DNA of 64,000 bases from Bog-473 sp052140165 (GTDB lineage Bacteria; Actinomycetota; Acidimicrobiia; Acidimicrobiales; RAAP-2): NCBI GenBank assembly GCA_052140165.1, contig JBKQUM010000041.1, forward strand, positions 1 through 64,000, in the 5' to 3' direction. The translations under genes and the position numbers were made by a program. Of the stretch, positions 7,064-16,213 are shown one piece after another. A model generated the notes under the pieces. The model was not told the DNA's origin and searched no databases. It saw nothing but the letters and a program-made list of their open reading frames with translations. Position 1 is the stretch's first letter; every line of letters begins with the position of its first letter.

Positions 7064-7969
7064 CTAAGAAGCGGTGACCGTCGTTCCTGCCCGCCCCTCC
7101 AGAATTGACGCTGCGTCGGCCAAGTCTCCGATTGCCGCGATCCCGCCAGTAGCTTCGACGAACCGACACGCGGCCTCCACCTTGGGACCCATTGAACCGG
7201 CTGGAAACGACACCGCTCTCAACTCCGCAACGGTGGCCCGGCGGATAGGAGCCGCCTCCGGCGTCCCGTAGCCAGCTTCGACTGCCTCGACATCGGTGAG
7301 GATCAAGAGAGCATTGGCGTGAATAGAGCGCGCGAGCAATGCCGCCGTCCGGTCTTTGTCGATCACGGCCTCGATTCCGTACACGACCCCAAGGTGACGA
7401 ACGACCGGGATGCCACCACCTCCCGAGCAGATCACCATGACCCCGTCATTGAGGAGGTCGGTGATGACCGCCAGTTCGACTAGCTCCACGGGTTCGGGCG
7501 AGGCGACAACCCGGCGCCACCATTTGCCGTCCTGCCTCACCTCCCACGACCGCGTAGACGCCAATTGTTGAGCCTGGTCTTTGGAAAAGGCGGGGCCGAC
7601 GAACTTGGTCGGATTGGCGAACGCAGGGTCATCAGCATCGACGACCGTCTGGCACACGATGCTGGCTACCCGTCGCCCGGGCAGTGCATTCTCGAAGGCC
7701 TGGAGCAGCCAGTAGCCGATCATGCCCTGGGTTTCCGCGCCGAGCACGTCGAAAGGATAGGGACTCGACAGGGCAGTATCACCGGCACTCTCGATCGCCA
7801 GAACGCCAACTTGTGGTCCATTGCCGTGCGTAATGACGAGCTCATGATCTCGTGCCAGCGGGACCAACGCCGCGACCGCCTCCGCCACGTGGCGCTGCTG
7901 GAGCTCGGCATCGGGACGTTCGCCCCGCTCGAGCATGGCGTTGCCACCGAGGGCGACGACGACTCGCAC
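7064..7969 (-). CDS. arcC: Carbamate kinase
   Basis: The 301-residue product converts carbamoyl phosphate and ADP to ATP, NH3 and CO2, the energy-yielding last step of the arginine deiminase pathway. It has the amino-acid-kinase fold with GGNAM at 8-12, HGNGPQVG at 48-55, the substrate-binding QTVVDADDPAF and the nucleotide segment CSGGGGIPV. Length is typical (about 300-315). Its GTG start lies one base after the arcB stop, so the two are co-translated. It is the last gene of the arcDABC operon. Confidence 0.95.
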   Translation of the reverse strand: MRVVVALGGNAMLERGERPDAELQQRHVAEAVAALVPLARDHELVITHGNGPQVGVLAIESAGDTALSSPYPFDVLGAETQGMIGYWLLQAFENALPGRRVASIVCQTVVDADDPAFANPTKFVGPAFSKDQAQQLASTRSWEVRQDGKWWRRVVASPEPVELVELAVITDLLNDGVMVICSGGGGIPVVRHLGVVYGIEAVIDKDRTAALLARSIHANALLILTDVEAVEAGYGTPEAAPIRRATVAELRAVSFPAGSMGPKVEAACRFVEATGGIAAIGDLADAASILEGRAGTTVTAS

Positions 7970-7970
7970 G

Positions 7971-8972
7971 TCAGCCCACCAGTGTGGAGACCATGACCGC
8001 CTTGATCGTGTGTAGGCGGTTCTCGGCCTGGTCGAAGACGATCGAGGCCGGCGACTCGAAGACGTCCTCGGTCACCTCCAGGGCAGTGAGTCCGTACCTC
8101 TCGAAGATCTGCTCCCCGACCTCGGTCTCCCTGTTGTGCAAGGCAGGGAGGCAGTGCATGAACTTGACCTCCGGATTACCCGTCGCCGCCAAGACCTCTG
8201 CGTTCACCTGGTAGGGGAGAAGCTCATCGATTCTGTTCCCCCATTCCTCTGCCGGCTCGCCCATGGAGAGCCAGACGTCGGTGTAGAGGAAGTCCACATC
8301 CGACACGGCCTTGTGAAGGTCGTCGGTCACCATCACGCGGGCGTCCGAGCCGGTGGCAAGCCGCTCTGCTGTGTCTTGGACCTCGGTCGAGGGCCAGAGC
8401 CTGGTGGGCGCCGCCAGTCGGACGTCCGCGCCGAGGAGGGCGCCGGTGACAAGCAGTGAGTTCGCGGTGTTGTTGCGGGCATCACCGAGATAGCAATAGC
8501 TCAGCTCGTCGATGGGGCGAGCTGCGTGGTCGAGCATGGTCAACATGTCAGCCAGCATCTGGGTCGGATGCCACTGATCTGTAAGCCCGTTCCACACCGG
8601 CACCCCGGCGTAGCGGGCGAGCGTCTCGACCTTGTCCTGGGCGAAGCCCCGGTACTCGATGCCGTGGAACATGCGCCCGAGGACGCGGGCGGTGTCCTTC
8701 ATCGACTCCTTGTGCCCGAGCTGGGAGTCCTCGGGTCCGAGATAGGTGACATGGGCGCCCTGATCGTGCGCCCCCGCCTCGAAGGCCGAGCGGGTCCGGG
8801 TCGACGTCTTCTCGAAGATCAGGGCGATGTTGAGTCCCGTCAATCGTTGGATCTCGGTGCCCGACCGCTTCTCCTCGCGGAGCTCAATCGCCCCGTTGAT
8901 GAGATGAATGAATTCCTCTCGGCTGAAGTCGACCTCTTTCAGAAAGCTTCTACCGCGCAGATCGATGGCCAA
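7971..8972 (-). CDS. arcB: Ornithine carbamoyltransferase, catabolic type
   Basis: This 333-residue enzyme phosphorolyses citrulline to ornithine and carbamoyl phosphate. The carbamoyl-phosphate loop STRTR is at 57-61 and HPTQ at 135-138. An ornithine-binding SMG-type segment (SMGEPAEEW) and HCLPALHNRETE occur in the C-terminal half. Length and context (arcA upstream, arcC one base downstream) argue for the catabolic ArcB rather than biosynthetic ArgF. Translation starts at TTG (8972) with AGGAGG five bases before it, so the first residue is a decoded Met. The spacing to arcA is 12 bp. Confidence 0.94.
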   Translation of the reverse strand: MAIDLRGRSFLKEVDFSREEFIHLINGAIELREEKRSGTEIQRLTGLNIALIFEKTSTRTRSAFEAGAHDQGAHVTYLGPEDSQLGHKESMKDTARVLGRMFHGIEYRGFAQDKVETLARYAGVPVWNGLTDQWHPTQMLADMLTMLDHAARPIDELSYCYLGDARNNTANSLLVTGALLGADVRLAAPTRLWPSTEVQDTAERLATGSDARVMVTDDLHKAVSDVDFLYTDVWLSMGEPAEEWGNRIDELLPYQVNAEVLAATGNPEVKFMHCLPALHNRETEVGEQIFERYGLTALEVTEDVFESPASIVFDQAENRLHTIKAVMVSTLVG

Positions 8973-8984
8973 TGTTTCCTCCTG

Positions 8985-10205
8985 CTAAGCCGATTCTCTC
9001 TCAATGGGACATGTCATGCAGCGAGGGCCACCGCGACCCCGGCCGAGCTCGCTGCCTGCGATGGACACCACCTCGATCCCGTGCTTGCGCAGCATGGTGT
9101 TGGTTGCGACGTTACGGTCGTAGCCGAACACCACCCCTGGGGCCACAGCCAGATAGTTCGCACCGTCGTCCCATTGTTCACGTTCGGCGGCTCGGATGTC
9201 CTCGTCGGTGGTCAGCACGGTGATCCTGTTGACGTCGAGGATCTCCGCCAGGGTGTCCCATAGGCTGTGGTTCCGGGTAACGGTCAACTGTCCGGAGCCG
9301 TCCCCCTCGGTGACCGTCCAACTCCGCAGGTGTCGGTCGAAGTAGGGGTAGAGGACGAAGGTGTCATCATCGACCATGGACATGACGGTGTCGAGATGCA
9401 TGAAGGCGTGGCTATGGGGCAACTCGATGGCGACCACCGCGGTGGCCTGGTCGGCGTCGAAGAGTGCATGGGCCACGGTCTCCACTGCCATGGGCGTGGT
9501 GCGTTCACCCATTCCGATGAGGATCGCCCCGTGGCCTATCACATGGACGTCGCCCCCCTCGATGGTGGCCGGCTGATAGTTGCGGTCCTCGTCGCCGTGG
9601 TAGGTCACGAAGTCGGCCGACGCGAAGAGTGGGTGGAAGCGGTAGATGGCACGGGTGTGCAAGGTCTCGCGTTGACGGGCCGACTTGGCCATCGGGTTTA
9701 TCGTCACTCCGCCGTAGATCCAACACGAGTTGTCCCGCTGGAACAGGTGGTTGGGCAGCGGGGTGAGGACGAAATCGTCGGCCTTCAGCATGTCCCACTT
9801 GAGACTATGGACCCGGAGCGGGTGTAGGTCGGCCTTGAGGATCCCGCCGACTAGGAATTCCGCCAGCGCCTTTCCATCGAGGTCCTCGAAGAGCCGGCGG
9901 ACCGGGTCCACAAGGGACGGACCCAAGATCTCCGGCGTGCAAACCCGATCGAGGACGAACTCCCGTCCCTGGGCCAGCTCGAGCGTCTCGCCCAGGAGCT
10001 GCCCGTAGTAGTGCACCTGGACCCCTTTGTCCCGCAGGGCCTCGGCAAAGGCGTCGTGCTGCTCCTTGGCCTTGGCTGCCCACATCACGTCGTCGAACAG
10101 CAGCTCGCCGATGTTGTCGGGTGTCAACCGGGACAGCTCGAGCCCGGGTCGGTGGAGGATGGCCTGGTGAAGCTGGCCGATCTCGGAGTCAACATGGAAC
10201 GTCAT
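8985..10205 (-). CDS. arcA: Arginine deiminase
   Basis: The 406-residue guanidino-modifying enzyme hydrolyses arginine to citrulline and ammonia. Active-site segments are all visible: the FQRDNSCWIYGG region with an Asp, IEGGDVHVIG, FMHLDTVMSMVDDDTF with the catalytic His/Asp, and the nucleophile Cys396 in GGPRCMTCPI at the C-terminus. Length is that of bacterial ArcA (about 405-415). The ATG at 10205 follows GGAGG by seven bases. It is the second gene of the operon, 29 bp after arcD. Confidence 0.95.
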   Translation of the reverse strand: MTFHVDSEIGQLHQAILHRPGLELSRLTPDNIGELLFDDVMWAAKAKEQHDAFAEALRDKGVQVHYYGQLLGETLELAQGREFVLDRVCTPEILGPSLVDPVRRLFEDLDGKALAEFLVGGILKADLHPLRVHSLKWDMLKADDFVLTPLPNHLFQRDNSCWIYGGVTINPMAKSARQRETLHTRAIYRFHPLFASADFVTYHGDEDRNYQPATIEGGDVHVIGHGAILIGMGERTTPMAVETVAHALFDADQATAVVAIELPHSHAFMHLDTVMSMVDDDTFVLYPYFDRHLRSWTVTEGDGSGQLTVTRNHSLWDTLAEILDVNRITVLTTDEDIRAAEREQWDDGANYLAVAPGVVFGYDRNVATNTMLRKHGIEVVSIAGSELGRGRGGPRCMTCPIERESA

Positions 10206-10234
10206 GGCATTCCTCCGTGTGTCTCGTGGGCCAG

Positions 10235-11689
10235 TCAGACCGACTCGGCCAGCTCGGCCGTAGTCTGCTCAGGGGGCAGGTCCGTTGGCTCGGCGGCCTC
10301 GCCGAGGCGCTCGCGCCGGGCGTTGAGGAAGGCGTAGAGGATCAGGCCGACGAGGATGACCACCAGGGCTTGGTAGACGACTTGGTAGCCCGAAGCGAAC
10401 GTCACCCACATGGAGAAGAGAACGCTGATGCCCGCCACCATGAGATCCCGGGCGAGGGCCCAGCCGTTGACCGTCCGACGGCGCGAGACCAAGAAGGTCA
10501 GCTGGGCAATTGCCGACATGAAGTACGGGATGGCCACCGTCACGACCGTGAGGTCGACCAGGTAGGTGAAGACCGTCAGTCCGGCCTTGGTGTTGTAGCT
10601 CCAGAGCATCAACAGGGACGGGAGCGCAGTTCCGACCAGGATGCCGAACCAGGCCGTGCCCTTGCGGTCCGACCAGGCGAAGGGGCGGGGGAACAGGTCG
10701 TCCTGGGCGATGGCCCGTGACGTCTCGGTGACGATAAGGGTCCAGCCGTTGAGGGCGCCGATGCCCGAGACCACCGCGACGGCGGCGATGAACTTCCCGG
10801 CCCAGGCGTTGTGGGGGAACATGGTGTCGAAGGCATTGACGAACGGCGACCCGGTGCCCACAAGGGTGTGGTGTGACACCAACCCCATCACGACCGCTGT
10901 CACCAGCACATAGAGGAGGGCACTCAGCGCTGTGCCAACCACCGAGGCACGCATCACGTTGCGACGAGGGTCGCGCACCCGCTTGGCCGTGATGGCTGCC
11001 GCCTCGACGCCGATGAAGGAGAAGAGTGCCACGCCGGCGGCGATCCCGATGCCGCTGTAGAGGCTGCCGCCCGTGGCGTTGAATGGGCCGAAGTTCGCCG
11101 AGGTCACGAAGAACCACCCAATGACGCCGACGAAGAGGAGAGGCAGGAACTTGAGGACAACGGTGACGTTCTGGAACCAGGCCATTTGTCGAACGCCGGC
11201 CAAGTTGATGAGAGCCGGAACCCACAGCCCGACCATGGCGATGAACCAGTTCTCCATGCCCGTGTTGTGGGCCCACCCGAAGAGAGCGTCGACGTAGAAA
11301 ACCCACGAAGCCACGATGGCGGCATTACCGGCCCACGACTGGACCCAGTAGCACCAACCCACCAGGTAGCCGGCAAAGTCGCCGAACTCGTGTCGGGAAT
11401 AGGCGTAGAGACCGCCGTCGCTGTTGGGCACCCGCTTGGTTAGCTGGCCGAATAGAACGGCCAGGAGCATGGCGCCCAGCGCGATGACCGCAAGCACGGC
11501 GATGCCCATCGTGCCGGCACCGGCCAGCACCGCTGGCATGGTGAAGACGCCAGTCCCCACGATGCTGCCGATCACCAGTCCGGTGGCCGAGGTCAGGCCC
11601 AAGGCATGGGCCTTCGCCTCATTGCGCTGAGTAAGCAGTCCGTCAGCAGGCTCCGTTGGCGCCGGCGGGGGAGCGGTCGTAAGTGTCAT
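10235..11689 (-). CDS. arcD: Arginine/ornithine antiporter, APC family
   Basis: This 484-residue membrane protein has about 12-13 hydrophobic helices and the APC-family first-helix motif TGLVIGSIVGTGVFTMP near residue 28. It imports arginine in exchange for ornithine, which lets the deiminase pathway run without energy cost. The function is inferred from family and from being first in the arc operon. ATG at 11689 is chosen over longer starts because GGAAGGA lies just upstream and the extra 29 residues look non-coding. The promoter region holds two GGGACCAAGGTCCC boxes 94-129 bp upstream. Confidence 0.88.
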   Translation of the reverse strand: MTLTTAPPPAPTEPADGLLTQRNEAKAHALGLTSATGLVIGSIVGTGVFTMPAVLAGAGTMGIAVLAVIALGAMLLAVLFGQLTKRVPNSDGGLYAYSRHEFGDFAGYLVGWCYWVQSWAGNAAIVASWVFYVDALFGWAHNTGMENWFIAMVGLWVPALINLAGVRQMAWFQNVTVVLKFLPLLFVGVIGWFFVTSANFGPFNATGGSLYSGIGIAAGVALFSFIGVEAAAITAKRVRDPRRNVMRASVVGTALSALLYVLVTAVVMGLVSHHTLVGTGSPFVNAFDTMFPHNAWAGKFIAAVAVVSGIGALNGWTLIVTETSRAIAQDDLFPRPFAWSDRKGTAWFGILVGTALPSLLMLWSYNTKAGLTVFTYLVDLTVVTVAIPYFMSAIAQLTFLVSRRRTVNGWALARDLMVAGISVLFSMWVTFASGYQVVYQALVVILVGLILYAFLNARRERLGEAAEPTDLPPEQTTAELAESV

Positions 11690-11782
11690 CGGGGTCTTCC
11701 TTCCACTAACGGCCGCCGCGGCATTGCCGACCAGGCCCAGGCTTCTCGAATTCACTCTGAGTGGTGAGCCATGCATCGACTA

Positions 11783-11818
11783 GGGACCAAGGTCCCGCCG
11801 GGCGGGGACCAAGGTCCC
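11783..11818. promoter_or_regulatory. Tandem DosR-like boxes upstream of arcD
   Basis: Two identical 14-bp near-palindromes GGGACCAAGGTCCC occupy 11783-11796 and 11805-11818. They are 22 bp apart, two helical turns, which favours cooperative binding on one DNA face. GGGAC-N4-GTCCC is the core of the mycobacterial DosR/DevR dormancy box, which normally acts in hypoxia. The regulator itself is not in the window. The distance to arcD is 94 bp. Confidence 0.65.
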
Positions 11819-11956
11819 GTGCAGCTTCGTCCTCGTCATTCGCCGTTGCGACGTATCTACGCCTTCGGGGGGCATCTATGGTCACACTGCAGGTCGTGAC
11901 CAAGGAATGGACGGCCTATTCGTGCGGGATCGGGCCCCCTTGACCAGCCGTTGGTT

Positions 11957-11974
11957 GGGACCATCGCCTCTACC
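11957..11974 (+). promoter_or_regulatory. GGGACC-type box upstream of aldehyde dehydrogenase
   Basis: GGGACCATCGCCTCTACC lies 96 bp before the GTG start at 12070. Seventeen of its bases recur exactly at 14191-14207, 104 bp before drrA. It keeps the GGGACC half of the arcD boxes with a weaker second half. Confidence 0.5.
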
Positions 11975-12069
11975 GGGGTGTGACCTCCAGGCGCACCATG
12001 AGATCAGTCGAGCGCGACGACGGTGCGGCAGTTCGAGCGCCGGCGCACTGGTGAAGAGGAGGCTCCCAC

Positions 12070-13635
12070 GTGACACAGGTATCTGAACAGCCGACGCAGG
12101 AGAGCCCTGGTGCGAGCGTCTATGAGGCACCGGGTGGACCGGCGAGCATCGTCGAGGTCAAGCCCCGCTACGAGAACTTCATCGGGGGTCACTGGATTGC
12201 GCCAGTGACGGGCCAGTACTCGGAGAACAAGAGCCCGGCCACGGGCCAACCCTTCACCGCGGTCCCGAAGTCGGGGCCCGACGACATCGAGCTGGCCCTC
12301 GATGCGGCCCACGCCGCCAAGGACGCCTGGGGAGAGGCCTCGCTGACCGAGCGGGCCGCCGTCCTGAACCGCATCGCCGACGTGATCGATGCCAACCGCG
12401 AGATGCTGGCCGTGGCCGAGTCCTGGGAGAACGGGAAGCCTGTCCGCGAGACCCTGGCCGCCGACATCCCTCTGGCCGCTGATCACTTCCGATACTTCGC
12501 CGGCGCCACGAGGTCGCTGGAGGGCTCCGCGACCGAGATCGACAAGGACACCGTCGCCTACCATTTCCACGAGCCCCTTGGAGTGGTGGGCCAGATCATC
12601 CCCTTCAACTTTCCCATCCTCATGGCGGCGTGGAAGCTGGCCCCGGCACTCGCCGCCGGCAACTGCACTGTCATCAAGCCGGCCTCGCCGACGCCCTGGT
12701 CGCTGCTCAAGCTGGCCGAGCTACTCCAGGACGTGATCCCGCACGGCGTCATGAACGTGGTCAACGGTCCCGGCGCCGAAGTAGGCATGGCGCTCGCCTC
12801 AAACCCACGGATCGCCAAGATCGCCTTCACCGGCGAGACGGTCACGGGCCGACTGATCATGCAATATGCCGCGCAGAACATCATTCCGGTCACCCTGGAG
12901 CTCGGTGGCAAATCGCCCAACATCTTCTTCGATGACGTCATGGCCAACGATGACAGCTTCCTCGACAAGGCAATTGAAGGCCTTGTGCTCTACGCCTTCA
13001 ACAAGGGCGAGGTGTGCACCTGCCCGAGCCGGGCGCTCATTCAGGAGTCGATGTACGACCGGTTCATGGAACGCTGCCTGGCACGGATCGCCAAGATCAA
13101 GCAGGGAAATCCGCTCGACACGTCGACGATGATCGGTGCGCAAGTCTCCACCCAACAGCTGGACAAGATCGCCTCGTACGTGGACATTGGCCGCCAAGAG
13201 GGTGCGGAGGTGCTCATCGGCGGTGCCGAGGCCCACATGGAGGGCGACCTGGCCGGGGGCTACTACTACCAGCCCACCGTGCTCAAGGGCAGCAACGACA
13301 TGCGCGTCTTCCAGGAGGAGATCTTTGGCCCGGTCCTGGCCGTCACCACCTTCCGGGACGAAGCCGAGGCCGTGCGCATCGCCAACGACACGCTCTACGG
13401 GCTTGGGGCCGGCGTCTGGACCCGTGACGGGAACAAGGCCTACCGGATGGGTCGGGCCATCAAGGCAGGGCGGGTGTGGACGAACTGCTACCACCTCTAC
13501 CCGGCCGGAGCCGCCTTCGGTGGCTACAAGATCTCCGGCGTGGGGCGCGAGAACCACCGGATGATGCTCGAGCACTACAGCCAGACGAAGAACCTGCTCG
13601 TGAGCTATAGCGATCAGCCGCTTGGGTTCTTCTAG
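12070..13635 (+). CDS. NAD-dependent aldehyde dehydrogenase (acetaldehyde dehydrogenase-like)
   Basis: This 521-residue ALDH oxidises an aldehyde, probably a short-chain one such as acetaldehyde, to the acid. It shows the general-base segment VTLELGGKSPNIFF and the catalytic Cys316 in GEVCTCPSR. The Rossmann segments are IIPFNFPILMAAWK and FTGETVTGR, and the C-terminal EIFGPVLAV is also present. It belongs to the ExaC/AldA-like group that travels with a DUF779 gene, as in the mycobacterial Rv0458-Rv0459 pair. The GTG start has GGAGG eight bases upstream. The downstream DUF779 gene overlaps its stop codon. Confidence 0.93.
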   Translation: MTQVSEQPTQESPGASVYEAPGGPASIVEVKPRYENFIGGHWIAPVTGQYSENKSPATGQPFTAVPKSGPDDIELALDAAHAAKDAWGEASLTERAAVLNRIADVIDANREMLAVAESWENGKPVRETLAADIPLAADHFRYFAGATRSLEGSATEIDKDTVAYHFHEPLGVVGQIIPFNFPILMAAWKLAPALAAGNCTVIKPASPTPWSLLKLAELLQDVIPHGVMNVVNGPGAEVGMALASNPRIAKIAFTGETVTGRLIMQYAAQNIIPVTLELGGKSPNIFFDDVMANDDSFLDKAIEGLVLYAFNKGEVCTCPSRALIQESMYDRFMERCLARIAKIKQGNPLDTSTMIGAQVSTQQLDKIASYVDIGRQEGAEVLIGGAEAHMEGDLAGGYYYQPTVLKGSNDMRVFQEEIFGPVLAVTTFRDEAEAVRIANDTLYGLGAGVWTRDGNKAYRMGRAIKAGRVWTNCYHLYPAGAAFGGYKISGVGRENHRMMLEHYSQTKNLLVSYSDQPLGFF

Positions 13636-14041
13636 TTCGTACCCCTACGACGTGACGGTTCCCCCCCCACCTCGCGTCGTCGCCACCGTTGCAGCCCTGC
13701 AGGCGATCGCTCGCCTGCAGGCTGCGCGGGGGCCGGTCATGTTCTTCCAATCAGGCGGGTGTTGCGACGGAAGCCTGCCCATGTGTTTCGTCGAGGGTCA
13801 ATTCACGATCGCTCCCCGTGACGTGTTGCTCGGTGCACCCGGCGGATGCCGCTTCTACATCGACCACCGTCAATACGAGGTGGTGCGCCACACCCAGCTC
13901 GTACTCGACGTTGCGCCAGGCGCGCCCGAGGGGTTCTCGTTGCCTGGCGGGGACGATGCGCACTTCGTGGTGCGGTCGCGGCTCTTCAGCGACGAAGAGG
14001 AGGAAGCCCTGGCCGCTTGCACGCTGGGCGGTTCGTCATGA
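13622..14041 (+). CDS. DUF779 protein, partner of aldehyde dehydrogenase
   Basis: The 139-residue protein of unknown activity carries the conserved DUF779 region: FFQSGGCCDGSLPMC near 41-55, then DVLLGAPGGCRFYID near 66-80. The clustered cysteines suggest metal binding or thiol chemistry. DUF779 genes are found almost only beside ExaC-type aldehyde dehydrogenases, so a role in supporting that enzyme is likely but unproven. The TTG start at 13622 overlaps the ALDH stop by 14 bp. An in-frame GTG at 13652 would trim ten poorly conserved residues and is possible. Confidence 0.8.
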   Translation: MGSSSSYPYDVTVPPPPRVVATVAALQAIARLQAARGPVMFFQSGGCCDGSLPMCFVEGQFTIAPRDVLLGAPGGCRFYIDHRQYEVVRHTQLVLDVAPGAPEGFSLPGGDDAHFVVRSRLFSDEEEEALAACTLGGSS

Positions 14042-14190
14042 GCACTGCGCTCATCACCGATCTCCGCTGACACATGACGGCGACAAGGTAGTTACAGCCA
14101 TCATGAGCCGGGGGTGCCAAGTGCGCGAGTAGCGATCAGCGCCGCGGCTGCTGGGGCTCAGCGCCACCCGGGTCCCACCTCGGCGCGTGA

Positions 14191-14207
14191 GGACCATCGC
14201 CTCTACC
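14191..14207 (+). promoter_or_regulatory. Repeat of the GGACC box upstream of drrA
   Basis: GGACCATCGCCTCTACC is a perfect 17-bp copy of bases in the box at 11957-11974, at nearly the same distance from its start codon (104 versus 96 bp). The equal placement argues for a shared regulator. Confidence 0.5.
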
Positions 14208-14310
14208 AGGCACGTGTTGAGGACCGCGACAATGAGCTGGTGAAGGCGAGTTGGAAAGATCACGCGACGGAGCGCGACGGCTGGAGTCGATATTTCGGGA
14301 TAGACCCGAG

Positions 14311-15327
14311 ATGACAGTCGGCACCGAGCATCCGACACTCCGTGAGCCGGACTTGACACGGCCTGCCGTCGAGGTCCGGGGACTGACCAAGTCCTACGGC
14401 GACCTCACCGCGGTCAAGGGCATCAGTTTCGACGTTGCCCAGGGCGAGATCTTCGCCTTTTTGGGGCCCAACGGAGCGGGGAAATCCACCACCATCAAGA
14501 TGCTCTGCACCTTGGCCCGACCAACTGCCGGGTCCGCGCGCGTGGCCGGCTTCGACGTCGTCGCAGACGCCAAGCGGGTACGCCGGCACATCGGGCTCGT
14601 CTTCCAGGAGCAGACCCTTGACGACCAGCTGACCGCCGAGGAGAATCTACGCTTCCACGCCGTCCTGTACGGCGTGCCTTCCGACCAGGTCGAGTCGCGC
14701 ATTGCCCGGGTGTTCGAACTGGTCGCCCTCTCGGACCGGCGCAAGGATCTGGTCTCGACCTACTCCGGCGGTATGGCACGTCGCCTCGAGATCGCCAGGG
14801 GCATGCTCCACACGCCGCGTGTCCTCTTTCTCGACGAGCCCACGGTCGGCCTCGATCCCCAGACCCGGGCCCTGATCTGGGAGGACATCCACCGCCTGCG
14901 CCGCGAGGAAGGGATCACCATCTTCCTCACCACCCACTACATGGACGAGGCGGAGAACGCCGAGAGGATCGCCATCATCGACCACGGCACGATCATCGCC
15001 CTCGACATGCCCGATGCCCTCAAAGCCTCGGTGGGGAGTGACACCATCGCGCTGGAGACCACCGACGACGACGCTGCGCTCGCCGCCCTGCGCGCCGACG
15101 GCTACAAGGTCGAGCGCACCGAGGAGGGTCTGACCGCCTACGTCGCGGACGAGGAGACGGCCGTCGGCGCCGTCGTGGCCTCCGTCGGCGTCCCGGTCAG
15201 GACGGTGCGAGCGCACCGCCCGACGCTCGATGACGTCTTCTTGCACTACACGGGCCGCGAAATCCGCGACCAGCACGGTGAGGGTACGGTCTCGATGTTC
15301 GCCCGGGCGCACGGCGCCCGCCGGTGA
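14311..15327 (+). CDS. ABC transporter ATPase, DrrA (daunorubicin-resistance) type
   Basis: This 338-residue nucleotide-binding subunit of a drug or lipid exporter has Walker A GPNGAGKST at 52-60, the Q-loop in LVFQEQTLDD, the signature YSGGMARRLE, Walker B VLFLDEPTVGLDP and the H-loop TTHYMDEAE. The ~100-residue C-terminal extension (DALKASVGSDTIALE to the DDVFLHYTGREIR motif) is characteristic of DrrA. ATG at 14311 is chosen because the family begins there. An in-frame TTG at 14251 would add 20 unconserved residues. It is paired with the permease gene 16 bp downstream. The exported substrate is unknown. Confidence 0.9.
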   Translation: MTVGTEHPTLREPDLTRPAVEVRGLTKSYGDLTAVKGISFDVAQGEIFAFLGPNGAGKSTTIKMLCTLARPTAGSARVAGFDVVADAKRVRRHIGLVFQEQTLDDQLTAEENLRFHAVLYGVPSDQVESRIARVFELVALSDRRKDLVSTYSGGMARRLEIARGMLHTPRVLFLDEPTVGLDPQTRALIWEDIHRLRREEGITIFLTTHYMDEAENAERIAIIDHGTIIALDMPDALKASVGSDTIALETTDDDAALAALRADGYKVERTEEGLTAYVADEETAVGAVVASVGVPVRTVRAHRPTLDDVFLHYTGREIRDQHGEGTVSMFARAHGARR

Positions 15328-15343
15328 TTGAGGTGGCACTTTC

Positions 15344-16213
15344 ATGACCATCGTCACCGCTCCCAGTACGACCCCGGCTCCACCGATAGAGCCGCACACC
15401 GGTGTCACGGGCGAGCTACGCGTCATCGCCATGGTCTGGGAGCGCGAGCTCATCCGCTACGTGCGCACCCGGACGAGGATCATGAGCGGCCTGATTCAGC
15501 CCGTGCTGTTCCTCTTCGTCCTCGGCTACGGGATGAGCGGCCTCGTTGGCACCGTCGGAGGGTTCAACTTCCACCAGTTCGTCTACCCCGGCGTTGTGGC
15601 CATGAGCGTGGTCATGACGGCGATGTTCTCCGCGCTCTCCATCGTGTGGGACCGCGAGTTCGGGTTCTTGCGCGAGATGCTCATCGCTCCGGTCAGTCGC
15701 GCCACCCTGGTTCTGGGCAAGACGCTTGGCGGTGCCTCTGTGGCAGCGGTGCAGGGGACGATCATGCTGGTGCTTGCTCCGCTGGTTGGCATCCACCTCA
15801 CGCCCTTGTTGGTGGTGCAGATGATCTGCCTCGAGTTGCTTATGGCCGTTGCCATGACGACGTTCGGTGTGTTCGTAGCAAGCCGAATCTCCAGGATGGA
15901 ATCGTTCCAGGTGGTCATGCAGATGCTGCTCATGCCAATGTTGTTCCTTTCTGGTGCGCTCTTCCCGCTCAATGGCCTGCCGACCTGGTTGGCTTTCATC
16001 ACCCGGCTCAACCCACTGACTTACGCCATCGCCCCATTCCGCCAGGTCATCTTCAACGCCCAGAACATGTCTGCGATCGCCAGGGCCCACTTCTCGACTA
16101 CCGTCACCTGGTTCGGCTGGGCCCTTCCCATGTGGCTCGAGCTGTCGATCGTCGTCATCTTCGCAGTCGTCTTCTTCGTTCTAGCTGATAGGGGTCTTTC
16201 CCGTACCGAATAG
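15344..16213 (+). CDS. ABC-2 type permease, DrrB-like
   Basis: The 289-residue integral membrane subunit has a hydrophilic N-terminus of about 35 residues and then six hydrophobic helices. The conserved ABC-2 stretch REMLIAPVSRATLVLGKTLG, on the first cytoplasmic loop, should contact the DrrA ATPase. GALFPLNGLPTWL followed by NPLTYAI is the usual fifth-helix region. A GAGGTGG ribosome site precedes the ATG. Together with the upstream ATPase it makes a complete two-gene exporter. Confidence 0.9.
   Translation: MTIVTAPSTTPAPPIEPHTGVTGELRVIAMVWERELIRYVRTRTRIMSGLIQPVLFLFVLGYGMSGLVGTVGGFNFHQFVYPGVVAMSVVMTAMFSALSIVWDREFGFLREMLIAPVSRATLVLGKTLGGASVAAVQGTIMLVLAPLVGIHLTPLLVVQMICLELLMAVAMTTFGVFVASRISRMESFQVVMQMLLMPMLFLSGALFPLNGLPTWLAFITRLNPLTYAIAPFRQVIFNAQNMSAIARAHFSTTVTWFGWALPMWLELSIVVIFAVVFFVLADRGLSRTE

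Larger units (their letters stand above)
11690..12069. other. Divergent regulatory region between arcD and aldehyde dehydrogenase
   Basis: This 380-bp interval has no ORF of note but three GGGACC-type boxes (two at 11783-11818, one at 11957-11974). Each divergent gene has a box about 95 bp before its start codon. Confidence 0.7.
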
